From Saxidomus purpurata (Eukaryota > Mollusca > Bivalvia > Venerida > Veneridae), in assembly GCA_022818135.1 (NCBI GenBank), contig JAFMSR010000018.1, positions 18,652,595 to 18,716,594 of the forward strand: a DNA stretch of 64,000 nt, read 5' to 3'. Of the stretch, positions 43,751 through 55,549 are shown in pieces (within the stretch, counting starts at the first letter, position 1; every line of letters begins with the position of its first letter). The position numbers and the translations under genes were made by a program. Below the pieces are notes generated by a model. It was not told where the DNA came from and did no database searches. It was given only the letters and a program-made list of their open reading frames with translations.

Positions 43751-44551
43751 TGAAGTGCTCGTAGTGCGTTGTTGAGATCGCCAGGTGTCCATCCGTCTGT
43801 CATCTGTCTATCCACACTTTACCTTGTGTATGCAGTACAGGCTGCATTTTCACTGGATCTTTATGAATCTTGGTCAGAATGACTGCATTGATAAAGTCTA
43901 GGTTGAGTTCGCATATTGGTTATCTTGGGTAAAAGAACTAGGTCATGGTGTAAAATGATGGAAAAACCTTTTGTTTACAATGAAGGTGGCTTTTTTCACT
44001 GGATCTTAATGAAACTTGGTCTGAATGACAGCCTTGACACAATCTAGATGTAGTTTGAATATGGGTCACCTGGGATCAAAAACTAAGTCACAGAGTCAAA
44101 TTATAGGAAAACCTTGTGTACGTGATAGAGATTGCATTTTACATTGAGTTTTCATGAAACGTGGTCAGTATGATTATCTTGATGCAGTTAAGGTCAATTC
44201 TGAATATGGATAATAGGAGGTCAAAAACTAGTTCACCAGGTAAAAGACCTTCTGTATGCCATACTGGTGATATTTACAAATTACAACCCAATCTTTATCA
44301 AAATTGGTTTATGTAGATCACCTGGTACTAACAACTACATTAACAGGTCAATTCTGAGGAAAACCTTGTTGGTACTCTAGAAGTCACATTTAACAGCCAA
44401 TCATCATGTAAATTGGTCAGAAAGTTTGCCTTGTCAAGGTGAAACAGAATATTTGTGTTTATGATATATAGTTTAGGAATGAAGTTTGGTCTCATTTGGT
44501 TATAAGTAGGTCTCAGGTTAGCGATACAGGGCCATTTTGGTCCTGTTGTTA
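43750..44551 (+). repeat. Helentron-like element homologous to 25151-25979
   Basis: The same 146-147-bp units (CACTGGATCTT.ATGAA, GGTCACCTGGGATCAAAAAC) and 3' end GGGCCATTTTGGTCCTGTTG. It occupies the same place in the paralogous block, so this insertion predates that duplication. Confidence 0.65.
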
Positions 44552-44576
44552 ATAATGTATCGTCAATTTGCACTCC

Positions 44577-44790
44577 AGCTTGAGCAGGAGGTGTGTCCGT
44601 GGGCAAAAACACTGATGCCACACATGCCTTTGACCACTATCTGTAAATGGGTAGCAGTGATGAAAAACTTGCTGCCTCTCTCGCGTGAGCTAGACATCTA
44701 GAATGAGTGTTTGAGAGCAATTCAATAAGCTACAGAGGTTACTTTGCAATTGAACTGAAATAAATTCGTATATATAAGCTAATTTGTATT
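44577..44790 (+). repeat. old SINE-like copy, orthologous to 26015-26220
   Basis: GTGGGCAAAAACACTGATGCC and CAATAAGCTACAGAGGTTAC match the copy at 26.0-26.2 kb. Confidence 0.5.
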
Positions 44791-45740
44791 ACCTAAAGTC
44801 TTCCCAAACAGTGAGAAAATATGCACATAATTTACTTCTAATTATGTTGAAAGTATTTTAGGAAATTAAAAAGTCTTGTCATGCATGTCTAACTTTAATT
44901 TCCTTATTGAATAAGAAATCCTGCTTTCTTTGTCAGGAGTATAATTATATTTATAGTTTAAACAGGATGAAAATGGAGTATTAACATATCTGACAATAAT
45001 ATTGCAAAAATATGGTTAATTTCCTGGTGTTTATTTTTGCAATTTTACAGAGGACATGTTGTAAAAGTTGAATATTCAATAACCATAACTTCCTAAAGTA
45101 ATTTATGAATTATCTCCTTTTCTCTGTATTAACCTTTACCAGCCAATATCACACAGAGATCCAATTAAATTTCACATTTCAATTGAGAGTTGTAAATTAA
45201 GACAAACAAACTGACATAACTCTACCTTCAGGAATGTATGAATTATGTCTCCTTGCTTATTTTAATCATCCATGTTGAATGATCACTTTAAATTGCAAAA
45301 TTCAGTGAATCATTATACAAAAATGTATCACACATATAACACATGTCTAGGTTTGCTAACAGAACAAAGAACTTTGTATCTTCATTGCATCTTTTTTAAA
45401 AAGCTACTGGAACAATGATGAAAAAAAAATAATGTTTCATTTTGTTTCTGTTTGCATGAAAATATTATTTTACAATTTTTATAAGGAAGACTAGGTAGTC
45501 TTTGGTAAATGATGTTGTTATAATCATACTGTGCATAATTGCTATTAAGTTGTTCAGGACCTTAAAACTGCTTGAACTAAATGGCAGCTCAGCTTAAACA
45601 AATTCATAACACCAGCAGATTTGTGTCTTTAAATCTGTTTGAAACCTCAGTTTGTCAGTTTTTCATGTAGCTATTTCTGTAATGTCCTTTGTTCTGCTAC
45701 TTAGCAGAACTTCCACTTAATTTACTTTCATCTGTTTGAG

Positions 45741-47873
45741 TTACACATGGTTTTCCCTTGCACGATGAAATTGTCTGGCCAAAAGCATGCAGATGTGAAC
45801 TCTTGCAACATTATTTGTTTGCCTAACATGAAGTGAATTTCTGAAACACTGCAATGCATCATTCAGCCTGTTTTCTTGCTCCATACATTGTCCTAACAGA
45901 TTCCAGGCTGTTTCTCTGTGCCAAAAGTTTTGTTCATCTAGGGCTACAAAGAGAAGATTTTGTAATGCTTGTTGTTGGTCCTGCATTCTCTGTAAATAGC
46001 CGTAAATCTTGTACTGTAGAAAATAGAGATACGGAATAGAATCAACAGCAGCCCAATCCATCCAGTCATCATATCTACTTCTATGTAGGAGTTCCTCTCT
46101 TGTTGATCTGAACATTTCATACTGAAGTTCCTTTGGAATACAGTTCATTTCTGAAGGCAGAAATCTCACACAGTAGGCTGTAATATACTTTAAAGCTTCT
46201 TCATTGTAATGCATTGATATTATGGAGAATCCAAGCTTTACAGTGATCCCAGGATATTGATAACAGCCACATACAGTCTGAACAACTTCTATGTTGTATC
46301 ATTCTTCAGTATCTCTCAGAATGAACTCTGCTCTTTCCATGTCTCCAGTGCAGTAAAACACAGAAGCCAGCTTCAGTTTACCAGATGAGACATCTGAGTT
46401 GATCCCTGCTGACATCCACTCAAGTGCTTGAGGAGAAACACGGTTGTTATGCTGAATGTTGTAGGATGCCATCAAAGATCCAAGTGTTGTACAGAATCTA
46501 GGTGTCAAATGTTTGCATGCTGTCTGTTCAAAAACATTGCCTTCATTGTGATACCTGACTAAATTAAAAAGAGTCTTTGATAGGAAAAACATCATTGCCT
46601 CTATACTTTGGTTTTTCAAGACAAGATATTCTTTATACAGCTTGTCAAATGTAAAAGCAGTATTTAATAGAAGGTCGTTTGCATCTAGAAGAGATCTTTC
46701 AGTGTTTACAGCAGAGAATACAGCATAGTAATCTGCATCATGTATAATATTCAACTTCAACAACAGTCTTTGTCCAAGGTCATCAATCTGAATCCCAAAG
46801 AGAGAATCAACAGTAAGCTGTATTAAGTCTGACATCTTCTCAAGTAGTTGATTTCTGTTTTCCCTTGTAACTTTACCAGCCATCAAATTGTCTCCAGGAA
46901 TAATGAAATGAGGACAATTGCTGCAATATGTACATTCCCTAAGTGTTAACAAACAGTATAGTAGGCAGTTTAGAATATTTCTTTCCTTCCAAACATGTGA
47001 AAGTTTACTCCTAATACAATGAAATAAAACTGTTTTACACATATAACTTGTAATGTGCTTTTGTCCGTGAAGATTTATAAATGTTTTGAGAATCATCTTT
47101 AAAAGGATGTAGCACCTTATCTGAGTAATATTAAAATTAAACAGGAAGCATTTCTCAGCCAAGGATGTAGAAATTCTCCACTGGAAATCTTTGTTTTCAC
47201 TGACACTACCACCTGTGGGAACAACAAAACATTGGGATGTTTCTGCGAATCTTTTCATTCTTGCATTAGGCCATGCTGAATATTCATGATTTAACCAATG
47301 TCGGACTGACTGTGGCAAGGACTTGAAGGGAAATGAGAAAATTTTATCCAAGTCAATAATTCCTGGTTGTCCTTGTGTTGCCATTGATGGTCCTTGTCGC
47401 TGTTGATCTTCATGTAGAAGGTCATCAATCTTTGTATTTTTCATCAACACTCTTCCATGTGTGTCCTTTACATAGTGATTCCCATTTTCTACAGTTTCTG
47501 GAAGAGGAACGTCGGGTCTAGTACACTGTAAGTAACAATATCCTGGTGGAGTTGATTCATCCTGGATCATTAGCAGGTTTTGTTTATCAGGAGACCACTC
47601 AGCCCAGTCCTGTATCACACTGTTGTAATTGCTACATACAAGTTCATCTAAGTCAGAGTGAAGTCCTCTTGTAGAAGTAGCTTCAGATTGACTTCCTAAT
47701 AGATACACAGATATTTGATGATCTAATAAACTAGCTGTGATTGTTGCTGAAGTCTCTCGTAGTAAGTAAGCTCTTCTCCTCTTCTTCACCCTCCTCTCAT
47801 TAACACCCATGTCACTGAGCACCTCTGACAGCCGCAGTGATACATTATGATAGTGAGCAGGAGCTTGGAACAT
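45741..47873 (-). pseudogene. Mab-21/cGAS-like gene with one in-frame TGA
   Basis: Second paralogue, about 710 codons in one frame from ATG 47871-47873 to a stop at 45741-45743, with a single internal TGA at 46299-46301. Before it lie 524 residues with GS at 60-61 (YLLGSQSEA), D74/D76 (SDLDEL), a later acidic motif (GIIDLDKI), FQWRISTSLAE and SYMCKTVLFHC. After it, about 185 codons continue collinear with the 708-residue paralogue, including MNCIPKELQYEMFRSTREEL and ETAWNLLGQCMEQENRLND. The intact paralogue has GAACTGTATAAC where this copy has GAATGATACAAC. No other break is visible. It could be a young pseudogene, a truncated but functional nucleotidyltransferase half, an assembly error or, less likely, a recoded stop. 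Confidence 0.75.
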
Positions 47874-48234
47874 TCTGAAATATTACACAAAATTTATTAT
47901 AAACTTTCTATTACGTAGTAGATGGAGTAGAAAGGATGATACAAATTTGATATTTTTACTTCTTGGTGATATAATTAGTCTAGTAAACAAAATTGAATTG
48001 TGAAATTTATTTATTGTTTGTATGTACAGGTGTGAAAATAACCTGAACAAAGGTAATGTTACAAATAATATACAATTTACTTACGTTTTATATTTTTTGG
48101 GTAAATTTTAATAGATTTTCCCTAATGGAATTCTTTAAAACTTTTATTATTAGGTCATTTAGACTTCCTCTTTCTGTTTTAAGGCCAAAGTGAAGAGAGA
48201 TAAGACCTTATCTAAAATTTCACATGTTAAAGTG

Positions 48235-48370
48235 ACATTGCACAAAGTGTATTTTTAGTGACAGTTTTAAAAAAGCAATTTTCGGTTGCTGTGCTTGTAA
48301 ATGTGTTAAACTAATGATAATGCCGCATTAGTTTTTAAAGTTGGTGCACATTGACCCCCATTTTTGCATT
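48235..48370. mobile_element. partial TTAA-MITE (same family as 21396-21827)
   Basis: TTAAAGTGACATTGCAC at the left. The following GTGTATTTTTAGTGACAG and AATGCCGCATTAG align to the reverse complement of the other copy. The right inverted repeat is not found. Confidence 0.6.
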
Positions 48371-48464
48371 CTAAAACAAATTTTTTAGTCAAACTGTGGG
48401 AAAAATATCATAAAAACCTTTTTATTCCTTAACAATGAAAATATTCATTTATCAAAAATTAACA

Positions 48465-48718
48465 CTAGCGGATCCAGGGAGGGGCGCACCCGGCGTGCGC
48501 CCCCCCTAAAATTTCCCAACCTTACATAAATATCTGAGTATAAATTTATATTTTCTGTTTCCGAAATCGGTATCTTAAAAGTATCAAAAACACATTTGAA
48601 ATGCAGGAAAATGCACGAAATGGCACCCTCGAAAATTTTTTTTTTCGGGGGAGCATGCCCCCGAACCCCCCTAGAAAGTGTCTCCCTACTTTTCAACCTC
48701 TGGCTACGGCCCTGGCAT
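48465..48718. repeat. GC-rich dispersed repeat with strong hairpin
   Basis: GGGGCGCACCCGGCGTGCGCCCC (about 48480-48505) is a 9-bp perfect stem with a 5-base loop. At the other end stands CTGGCTACGGCCCTGG, roughly inverted with CTAGCGGATCCAGGG at the left. It resembles repeats with 'GGATCCGTAGCC...GGGG' ends seen in many marine invertebrates (from memory, family not identified). Confidence 0.45.
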
Positions 48719-48739
48719 TGTTCATTGCTATTCAATTAA

Positions 48740-51510
48740 ACATGTTAATTATACACTCGCTCGCTCCACCACTATTTAGTGTTCGATTACTTCTAAGGTA
48801 TGACATATTACATTAGAAAAGATTAAAAATAGATACCTATTCTGAAAAACACACCACATACATAAAAGTTTACAATACCAAAATTCTAGCTAATTCTGCA
48901 TTTAGCACCTTGACCTGATAGTGTATGCTAAAGATATACACTAAAGATTAATATTGCGAACAAGTTAAGTCATTGACCCATCATTATTTTTCAAGAAATT
49001 AACTAGCAATATGTTAGTCTCTATAAATACAGGGTCAATAAATTGTCTTGTTATTTTGATTTTCAGCAGTGACCTCCCTTAAGTTAATAGGACGTTTTAT
49101 GCAGGAATTGATCATCCAAAAAACTTTGAGCATGTGATTTGTCAATACAATCCCAATGTAAATTGCTATTAAAGTCCCAGGATCACAATTACAAGTAGCT
49201 CTTATTCTACCAAGAAAGATGTCTTGCTGGTGGAAATGATCTTTATTTGTACCAAAGTCATGCTTTTAAAATTATTGCCCATGCTAGAAATATAGTACAG
49301 TATATTTTTCTTTCAATGATATTGCAAAACATAAGAAATGCTTTCTGTCAACCCTTTTTCATGAAGAAATGACTTAAATACAGTGATCAACATTGTTTTA
49401 GAGTGAATAGAACAATGTTCTATCATTATCCTATCATTAAATTAATTTTTCTAAATGAGTAAAATCAGTCAGATCCTGGAACTTTAATCTTTGATTGCCT
49501 AGTAAACTACAAAGAGAAATAAACATCAGCGAGCACAAACTTGGTGTCAAAATGAGTTGAGCACAAACTTGGTGTCAAAATGAGTTGAAACGAAGATATT
49601 TTAATATGAAAACACTTGTGATGGCAGATAAATATTTCCTATGCACTTAGTTGTCCAATAAGTGATCTCTGGCCTCAACACCTACTGATTGGAGTGAAAA
49701 CATTAATAAAATGGTCAAGCACTTTTGATTTATATCTGTCAATGCTTCTACCTGATCAGATGTAAACTGCCTGTATAAATGATCTGACATAATGTGGAAT
49801 GAGGCAAGAAAAATCAAAGCACTGAAAGTGCTGACAACAACGTGTCCTCTGGAAAATTGGGCACAGGGGGATTTTTCTTACAGACAATGAGCGATACTTC
49901 GCTTACAGTACTTGATTTTGGTTTCTATCCGTTTATTTTAATCACAGACCTGCAGTTCATTAAAAGTATCATGTTGCTGTTGTTTTATATTTTTTTCAAA
50001 AACATAGTTTGCTTGAGACTTTTTGACCAAGTGAAATACAGTGCTTTTAAGTTGTTTGTAACCAGCTTTGTTTATGACACATCCTTCAGGAATACGTGAC
50101 ACGACCTACTCGTCTATTATTTCACGAAATTTTCATGAAACCTAAAATTTAAGTGGTGGTGCATTATGTTTCCATAAGGGACATAATTTATGCTAACATC
50201 ATAAAACATACAATACAGGTCATTATGTTCATAATGATGTCCGACCAGATCTGCCTCCTTGGTCTAGTGATCAGAGAAGCTGACTTAAAATCACTGTAAC
50301 CTCTGACTTTGTCTCTTTAAGTAGGGAAGTTGACAGTGGCATGCGAAGATTCGTCGCCTAGTACTGGAACTTTCTAGGACGATGTTAGGCAAACCAGCTG
50401 CCTATTAAACTGACCAAATATATGTACTTTTAAGTGGACGTTTAACTCCTACAACAGCGATATCTGATCAGAAATCATAAAAGAAAGCAAATGTAGCATT
50501 TTTTTCTGAAAGGGACATATCTTATAACTGATGTCAAAACGAAATAACCTCCAAAAAACAATTAATAGAATCTTTGGAAGTACATGTATTATATCTTATC
50601 CGAAAAGTTTCAGCTGATATTTGAAAGTAATTCATTAAAAAAAAAAATTAAAGAAAATTTACAGATTTCAAACTCATATTTTTGTTGATTTTTCACAACC
50701 GCACAACATCGGCAGTTCGCACCCCATAGTTTCATTTCATCACATTTTGTGTTGGTAAGGAGAGATAACCACTTGTGTAAGTAGTCTATTAGCCTTACAC
50801 TTTAACTTACTTTAATAAATCTTTTGAAAAGCTAATTATTAAACCAAGGCTTATTCTTAGAGCCTATAATAGTCTTTGAAACTTAAGTAGGCTACACAAA
50901 ATATTTCGTGTTCTCTAACCATTTTTCATCGGTTTGCACAATTCAAATTTTATGAATGGACGCGTTGTGAATGAAATACAAAAGCTTTGATCACGTGATC
51001 GCCGATCTAAAGATAGACTGCATATTGATAACTTTCCTCAAAACGATGTTTATGTAAACATGTATAGGCCGTTTATCTTTTTAAAAGTATAACTGGCTGA
51101 TATTGGAGTGAGGGACACACTTTTTAAAGTTTGTATTTCTAGTTGCTCTATAATTGCAGAATGAGTTGTGTTTACACAGTGGCTAATATGTAAATGTGGC
51201 GGATCAATTGATTAAGTGTACATGACTGCCTGATGGCGTAGTAATTAATATATATTTAATTTTGCCTCCGGTGGTATTACAATGGTTTACAGCATCAACA
51301 CATAATAAAATTATATAAGGCAACAGAAATGACTTTTAACCCATTTTTAAGCCGAGTTCGCAAACACGGTCCTAACGTGTTTCGGCAAAGCCGATCTACT
51401 TTGCAGGCGAAAGGGGAAGCCTATGGCTGTTCAAACTGTCAGGGGCAAACGCTGAGTCGTTTTAAAAATTGCCTACTAAAACGAGGGTCACGTGACCGTG
51501 ACACCTTATT
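48740..51510. other. intergenic, no gene seen
   Basis: AT-rich, without a supportable gene. About 49540-49590 holds a short direct repeat (GAGCACAAACTTGGTGTCAA twice). About 51350-51480 is less AT-rich than its surroundings and is the left edge of the MSH6-like duplicated block. Confidence 0.5.
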
Positions 51511-51673
51511 AAAAATAGTCCTGGAATATTGGGATTATAGAGAATAAATCTGTGGAAAATGAAACCCGTGTGGAAGACCTCTTGCCACACAGAGTTGCCT
51601 TATTTATTTAACTTTGGTTGAATATTGAGAATCAATATATATTTAAGTCAGCAAAATGTAATGGTGTTTGCAG

Positions 51674-54099
51674 GCATGTATGGTAGAGAATGAAGATGAA
51701 GAAGATCCCACTCAGGAGACTATAGCCTCCCTGTACAAATTTACATCAGGAGCGTGTCCTAAAAGTTACAGGGTTCAATGCTGACTAACTAGCAAATATA
51801 CCTGAGGAGGTAAGTTACTATATTGTTTCACATTTAACAGATGCATTAGTTTCTACCTGCATGTGACTGTGACAAGCTCATACATCAATGGTTGCTACTT
51901 GTACCCACAAAATAATCTTGGTCCACAAACTTCTGACTGCTTCCATGTTCAAGTGGTTAGATTAAACATTTAACTTTAAGGTTCAGCCATTTTGTTTCTT
52001 ACTGCTATATCAAGGCAGTCAACATAATAATTTAAGAAGTTTCTATATATATTTCATATTTACACTCGGTTCACAGTGTTTTGAGTTTGCAAATTCATAT
52101 TATATTGATATGTATGATTTATCTTGCAACAATAGTTTATTGATGTGCTGTTACACAGGTAGTGTTGCCTTCAAACAATCACCATTGACCTACTTGCTCT
52201 CTTGAAATTTGCAGGTAATCAAGGTAGCTGTTCAGAAAGCAATAGAATTTGAATTGTCAATAGACACAATCCGCTGCTTCAGGTATGTTGACTTTTTAGT
52301 CTCCCCTGTCACCATGGCAATTATCCTTTTTCTTGCATCAGGCAGTGTTGTGTTATGGTTTTTATGTACTCAAAGGGTTGACAAAAATTAATGATAGTTG
52401 TACTGTCCATTAGTGTGTGGTTCAGCAAATTCTTGTCAAGGCTGCAACGTCTACAAATTGGATCACTGTTAAATTGTTGCAAATAAAACAAGGGTGTGTC
52501 AAGCACTACATCTAGATGACTACCTCAAAGGTCAATGTCTCACTATGGGCTAAAAACCACTTACAAGACACTATATAGTTGGGATGTCAACAAATACCCA
52601 AATTGGTATCCGGATATTCGGTCAGCCTTTCGAACGAATATCCGGATATTTGGTTGTTTTATGTACTAAATCTAATACGTTTTTGATCAATTTGTCACAT
52701 ATTTAGCAATTATAAATTTATAGCTTACAGTTACCCTAGCCAGGCGAATATTCCATCTCGAGAACTTACTTTTATATCTTTTAAGTCAGACAGTTAATGG
52801 CTGTAAGATTCCATCATTCATGTCATAAAATCAGGATAAGATAAATGTCATATACGTTGTTATTACGGGAGTCAACTCTGTAAGGACTTTCGTTGTCTCC
52901 GTGGCAGAGTCGTTACACGGACATTTACTTTCTTTTTCTACTGCTTCCAGGGAAATTCATTTCAGTAGTTACAGATCTGCAGGAGGCTTAATAGGACTGA
53001 GAATGAAAAGCTTCAATTAAGAACAACCTGAAAAGTTTTTCATTTTAATTAAAATAATAAACTTGTTTAATGTTTGTAAAACGGGGCGCAGTACAAAAAG
53101 ATACTTCATATATGCAATGGCTAAAAATAGCGCCTCTCCATCATGTATTGGCGTAATCAAGACTTTCATAATAATTGTCCTTAATCTAAATGTTCGCTCA
53201 ACAATTCACACCTAGAAATTGAAACTCTTTTGTTTGCATAATCTCTTTTGCTAAAGATTGACTATAGAAAGTGACATCACCACGGCAACCCGGTATTGTA
53301 AACTGACACTTTATCGGCCGTAATTGAAAATTTATTATTGTCATGAAAACAACATGTAAATAAGTTTTTAATTGAAATTCGTTTTTTGGACGAATTTACC
53401 GAATATTCGGATACCTATATGGGATCCGAATATTCGGAACCTGAACGAATATTCGGATTTCCGGATATTCGTTGCCATCCCTACTCAATATAGCAATAAT
53501 TTGTGTTTGAAGCTGCCACTTTGAAATGCAGTTGTCACCTACTAGTCCATCCAGATGGTTGCTTCAAAGGTCAAGGTCACAACACCTCTATAGGAATAAA
53601 GATAATTTTGTTTGCAGTTTTGAATTCTAAATAAATAGAGCAAATTTCATATAACTTATATAACACAAATATGTGTCCAGTGACATATAGGTATGTCTGA
53701 TAACATAGAAGTGTGTCATACACCACACAAATGCAGCTACCTCCAAGGCCAAGGTAACATGTTACCCAAGAGAAGATATGCATTGATCTTGTGCAAATAA
53801 ACTCTACACAAACTACAGACTTTGTGGAGCACAAAGGGGGTCAAATTGCAGTCACACTGTATGTCCGTCTGTCTGTGTCAGCTTTCAAATTCATGTTAGG
53901 ATTGTACCTTTGTGAGGTATAACTATTTCACGAATATTTGGCACATGCAAATGACATGCCTAAGACTTTAGTGTTTTTGTTTGTAGTTAGATATACAAGT
54001 GTGATAGTTTGTTAATATTTATCTTGACTGACTTTATACAGAACCCTTTGGAATGATGGCACAAAGGGTAAGCTTCAAGCCATACTGACACCATCTTGA
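51674..54099 (+). pseudogene. MSH6: duplicated MSH6 3' end (last three coding exons), dead
   Basis: Copies of exons l, m and n at 51674-51809, 52215-52282 and 54042-54099 with introns that align to the parent. The exon l copy has a 1-base insertion (AGTTACAGGGTTC against AGTTATGGGTTT; 136 rather than 135 bp) and, even in the corrected frame, TAA in place of the arginine codon after NA. Exons m and n are still open and keep their splice signals. All exons for the Walker A, signature and H-loop are missing, so no ATPase could be made. Confidence 0.93.
52579..53485. mobile_element. hAT-type non-autonomous element with empty site
   Basis: Ends TTGGGATGTCAACAAATA and, on the other strand, AGTAGGGATGGCAACGAATA. 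It is flanked by CTATATAG (52571-52578) and CAATATAG (53486-53493), an 8-bp target duplication with one change. The parent locus has a single CTATATAG at 12756-12763. Subterminal CGAATATTCGG palindromes are abundant. No transposase frame in 907 bp. Confidence 0.85.
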
Positions 54100-54735
54100 T
54101 GTCACATCAGGACACCATCTTGATGTAACAGTAGAACACCATCTTGATGTCACATCAGACAGAAATATGCCCACTGAACTAAGGATACCAACAATGCATT
54201 TGTTTTTATGCTAAAAATGCATTTGTTTTATCTGTTGGGATGTAAATAAAACAACTTCAGCCAACATTTTAGACTGTATGCCTGTTGTACCGTAGTTGTT
54301 TCATTATGTTCAAGCACAGAGCTTGAAGGACTAAAGTTGGTATTTGGAGAAAGATTTAACAAATTTTCACTGCCTATGCTAAAATAAGACACTTTTTGTT
54401 GACCACAGAAGAGTAGCATTAATAGTGAGGAATGGGATATTTGAGCTTTCTATCTTGTCAGGTGTCTTTAACTTGTTTATGAATTAAATCATTTGTGATT
54501 AAAGACCTTCTTTTGTGATGAAAATAAATACAACCGCAAGCATCTTTCCTACTATAAATCACCAATTATTAGAATTCAACAGACTTGTAAATACATTTTG
54601 ACTGCCACATAGGTTCAGTAATGCTATGATTTTGCATATAGAGTACATGTACAGGTCATTCAGGATAATGTGACAGTGATGTAACAGAAGACTCCCATAT
54701 AAACGTGTAAATTCATTGGATAATCTATTGATTAT

Positions 54736-55040
54736 AGGAATAACTGTTTTGTAATTTTGATATTTGCGACTGTATATATGGTTTTTAATGGTCGCAAATA
54801 TTTTTAACGGCGACGGCGTTAGCCGGAGCTGTTAAAACTGTTTGCGACCATTAAAACCGTATATACGGTCGCAAATATCAAAATCACTAAATAGTTATCC
54901 CTTTTCTAACGCACAATGTGTCTAAATGCGATAATTAAAACGCCGTTTGAAGTTTGCGACTATATATACGTTATTTAATAGTCGCAAATTTAAAGGACGT
55001 CACCAATCAGAAACGACGTCACATCGGTATTGCGTTAGAA
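54736..55040. mobile_element. fold-back element present only in the MSH6 duplicate
   Basis: An arm of about 60 bp (GAATAACTGTTTTG...GATATTTGCGACTG..., 54738-54800) returns inverted at 54841-54901 (ATTTGCGACC..., CGGTCGCAAATATC, ...AAATAGTTATCC). A third partial arm lies at 54953-54992. TTCTAACGCA (54904) and TGCGTTAGAA (end) are also inverted. The parent locus reads TTGATTTAATCTTTCC at 14262-14277 without it. Confidence 0.75.
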
Positions 55041-55549
55041 TTAATCTTTCCTTGCACACATGATCTACCTTTTTATTGTACACTTGTTTTACTAACGTAC
55101 ATCTATTATGGTACAGTCAATTTATTCGAAATTAATTGTATATTGTAATTATATGTTAAATATCAATATCATATGCTAAGAACTGCTACACTAGCAGATG
55201 TTTATGTTTCGTATAGATTAAATGATTACGAATCAAGAAATGAGTTGGAGTTTTTCTCTCACTATAATGGTTCAATGTGAAGCTGTTCACACTTCCAATG
55301 TTTAATCTTAAAGTTTCCTTGTCAATTTTGGTCAAGATGCCTGCATGGAGCTTCTACTAAATCATTATAGTACCATATCAGGATAAGGATCTATTCTAAA
55401 AAAATCTTACTTAAATATTACTTATAAAAGTTGAACAGCCATTAGCATTACTCTAAGACAGGATTATTTGTATAAGTTTTATTCAAATATTCTAAACTAT
55501 GGTTTAGATATGGGCTTTTTAATTAGTTAAAATAAATCACGTTGTCCTG

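Noticed and set aside
46299..46301. Selenocysteine recoding of the internal TGA
   Set aside because: The intact paralogue has leucine at this place, not cysteine, and I saw no basis for a SECIS element; kept only as a remote option.
48601..48816. 71-codon frame in the GC-rich repeat
   Set aside because: Composed of low-complexity repeat sequence; no domain.
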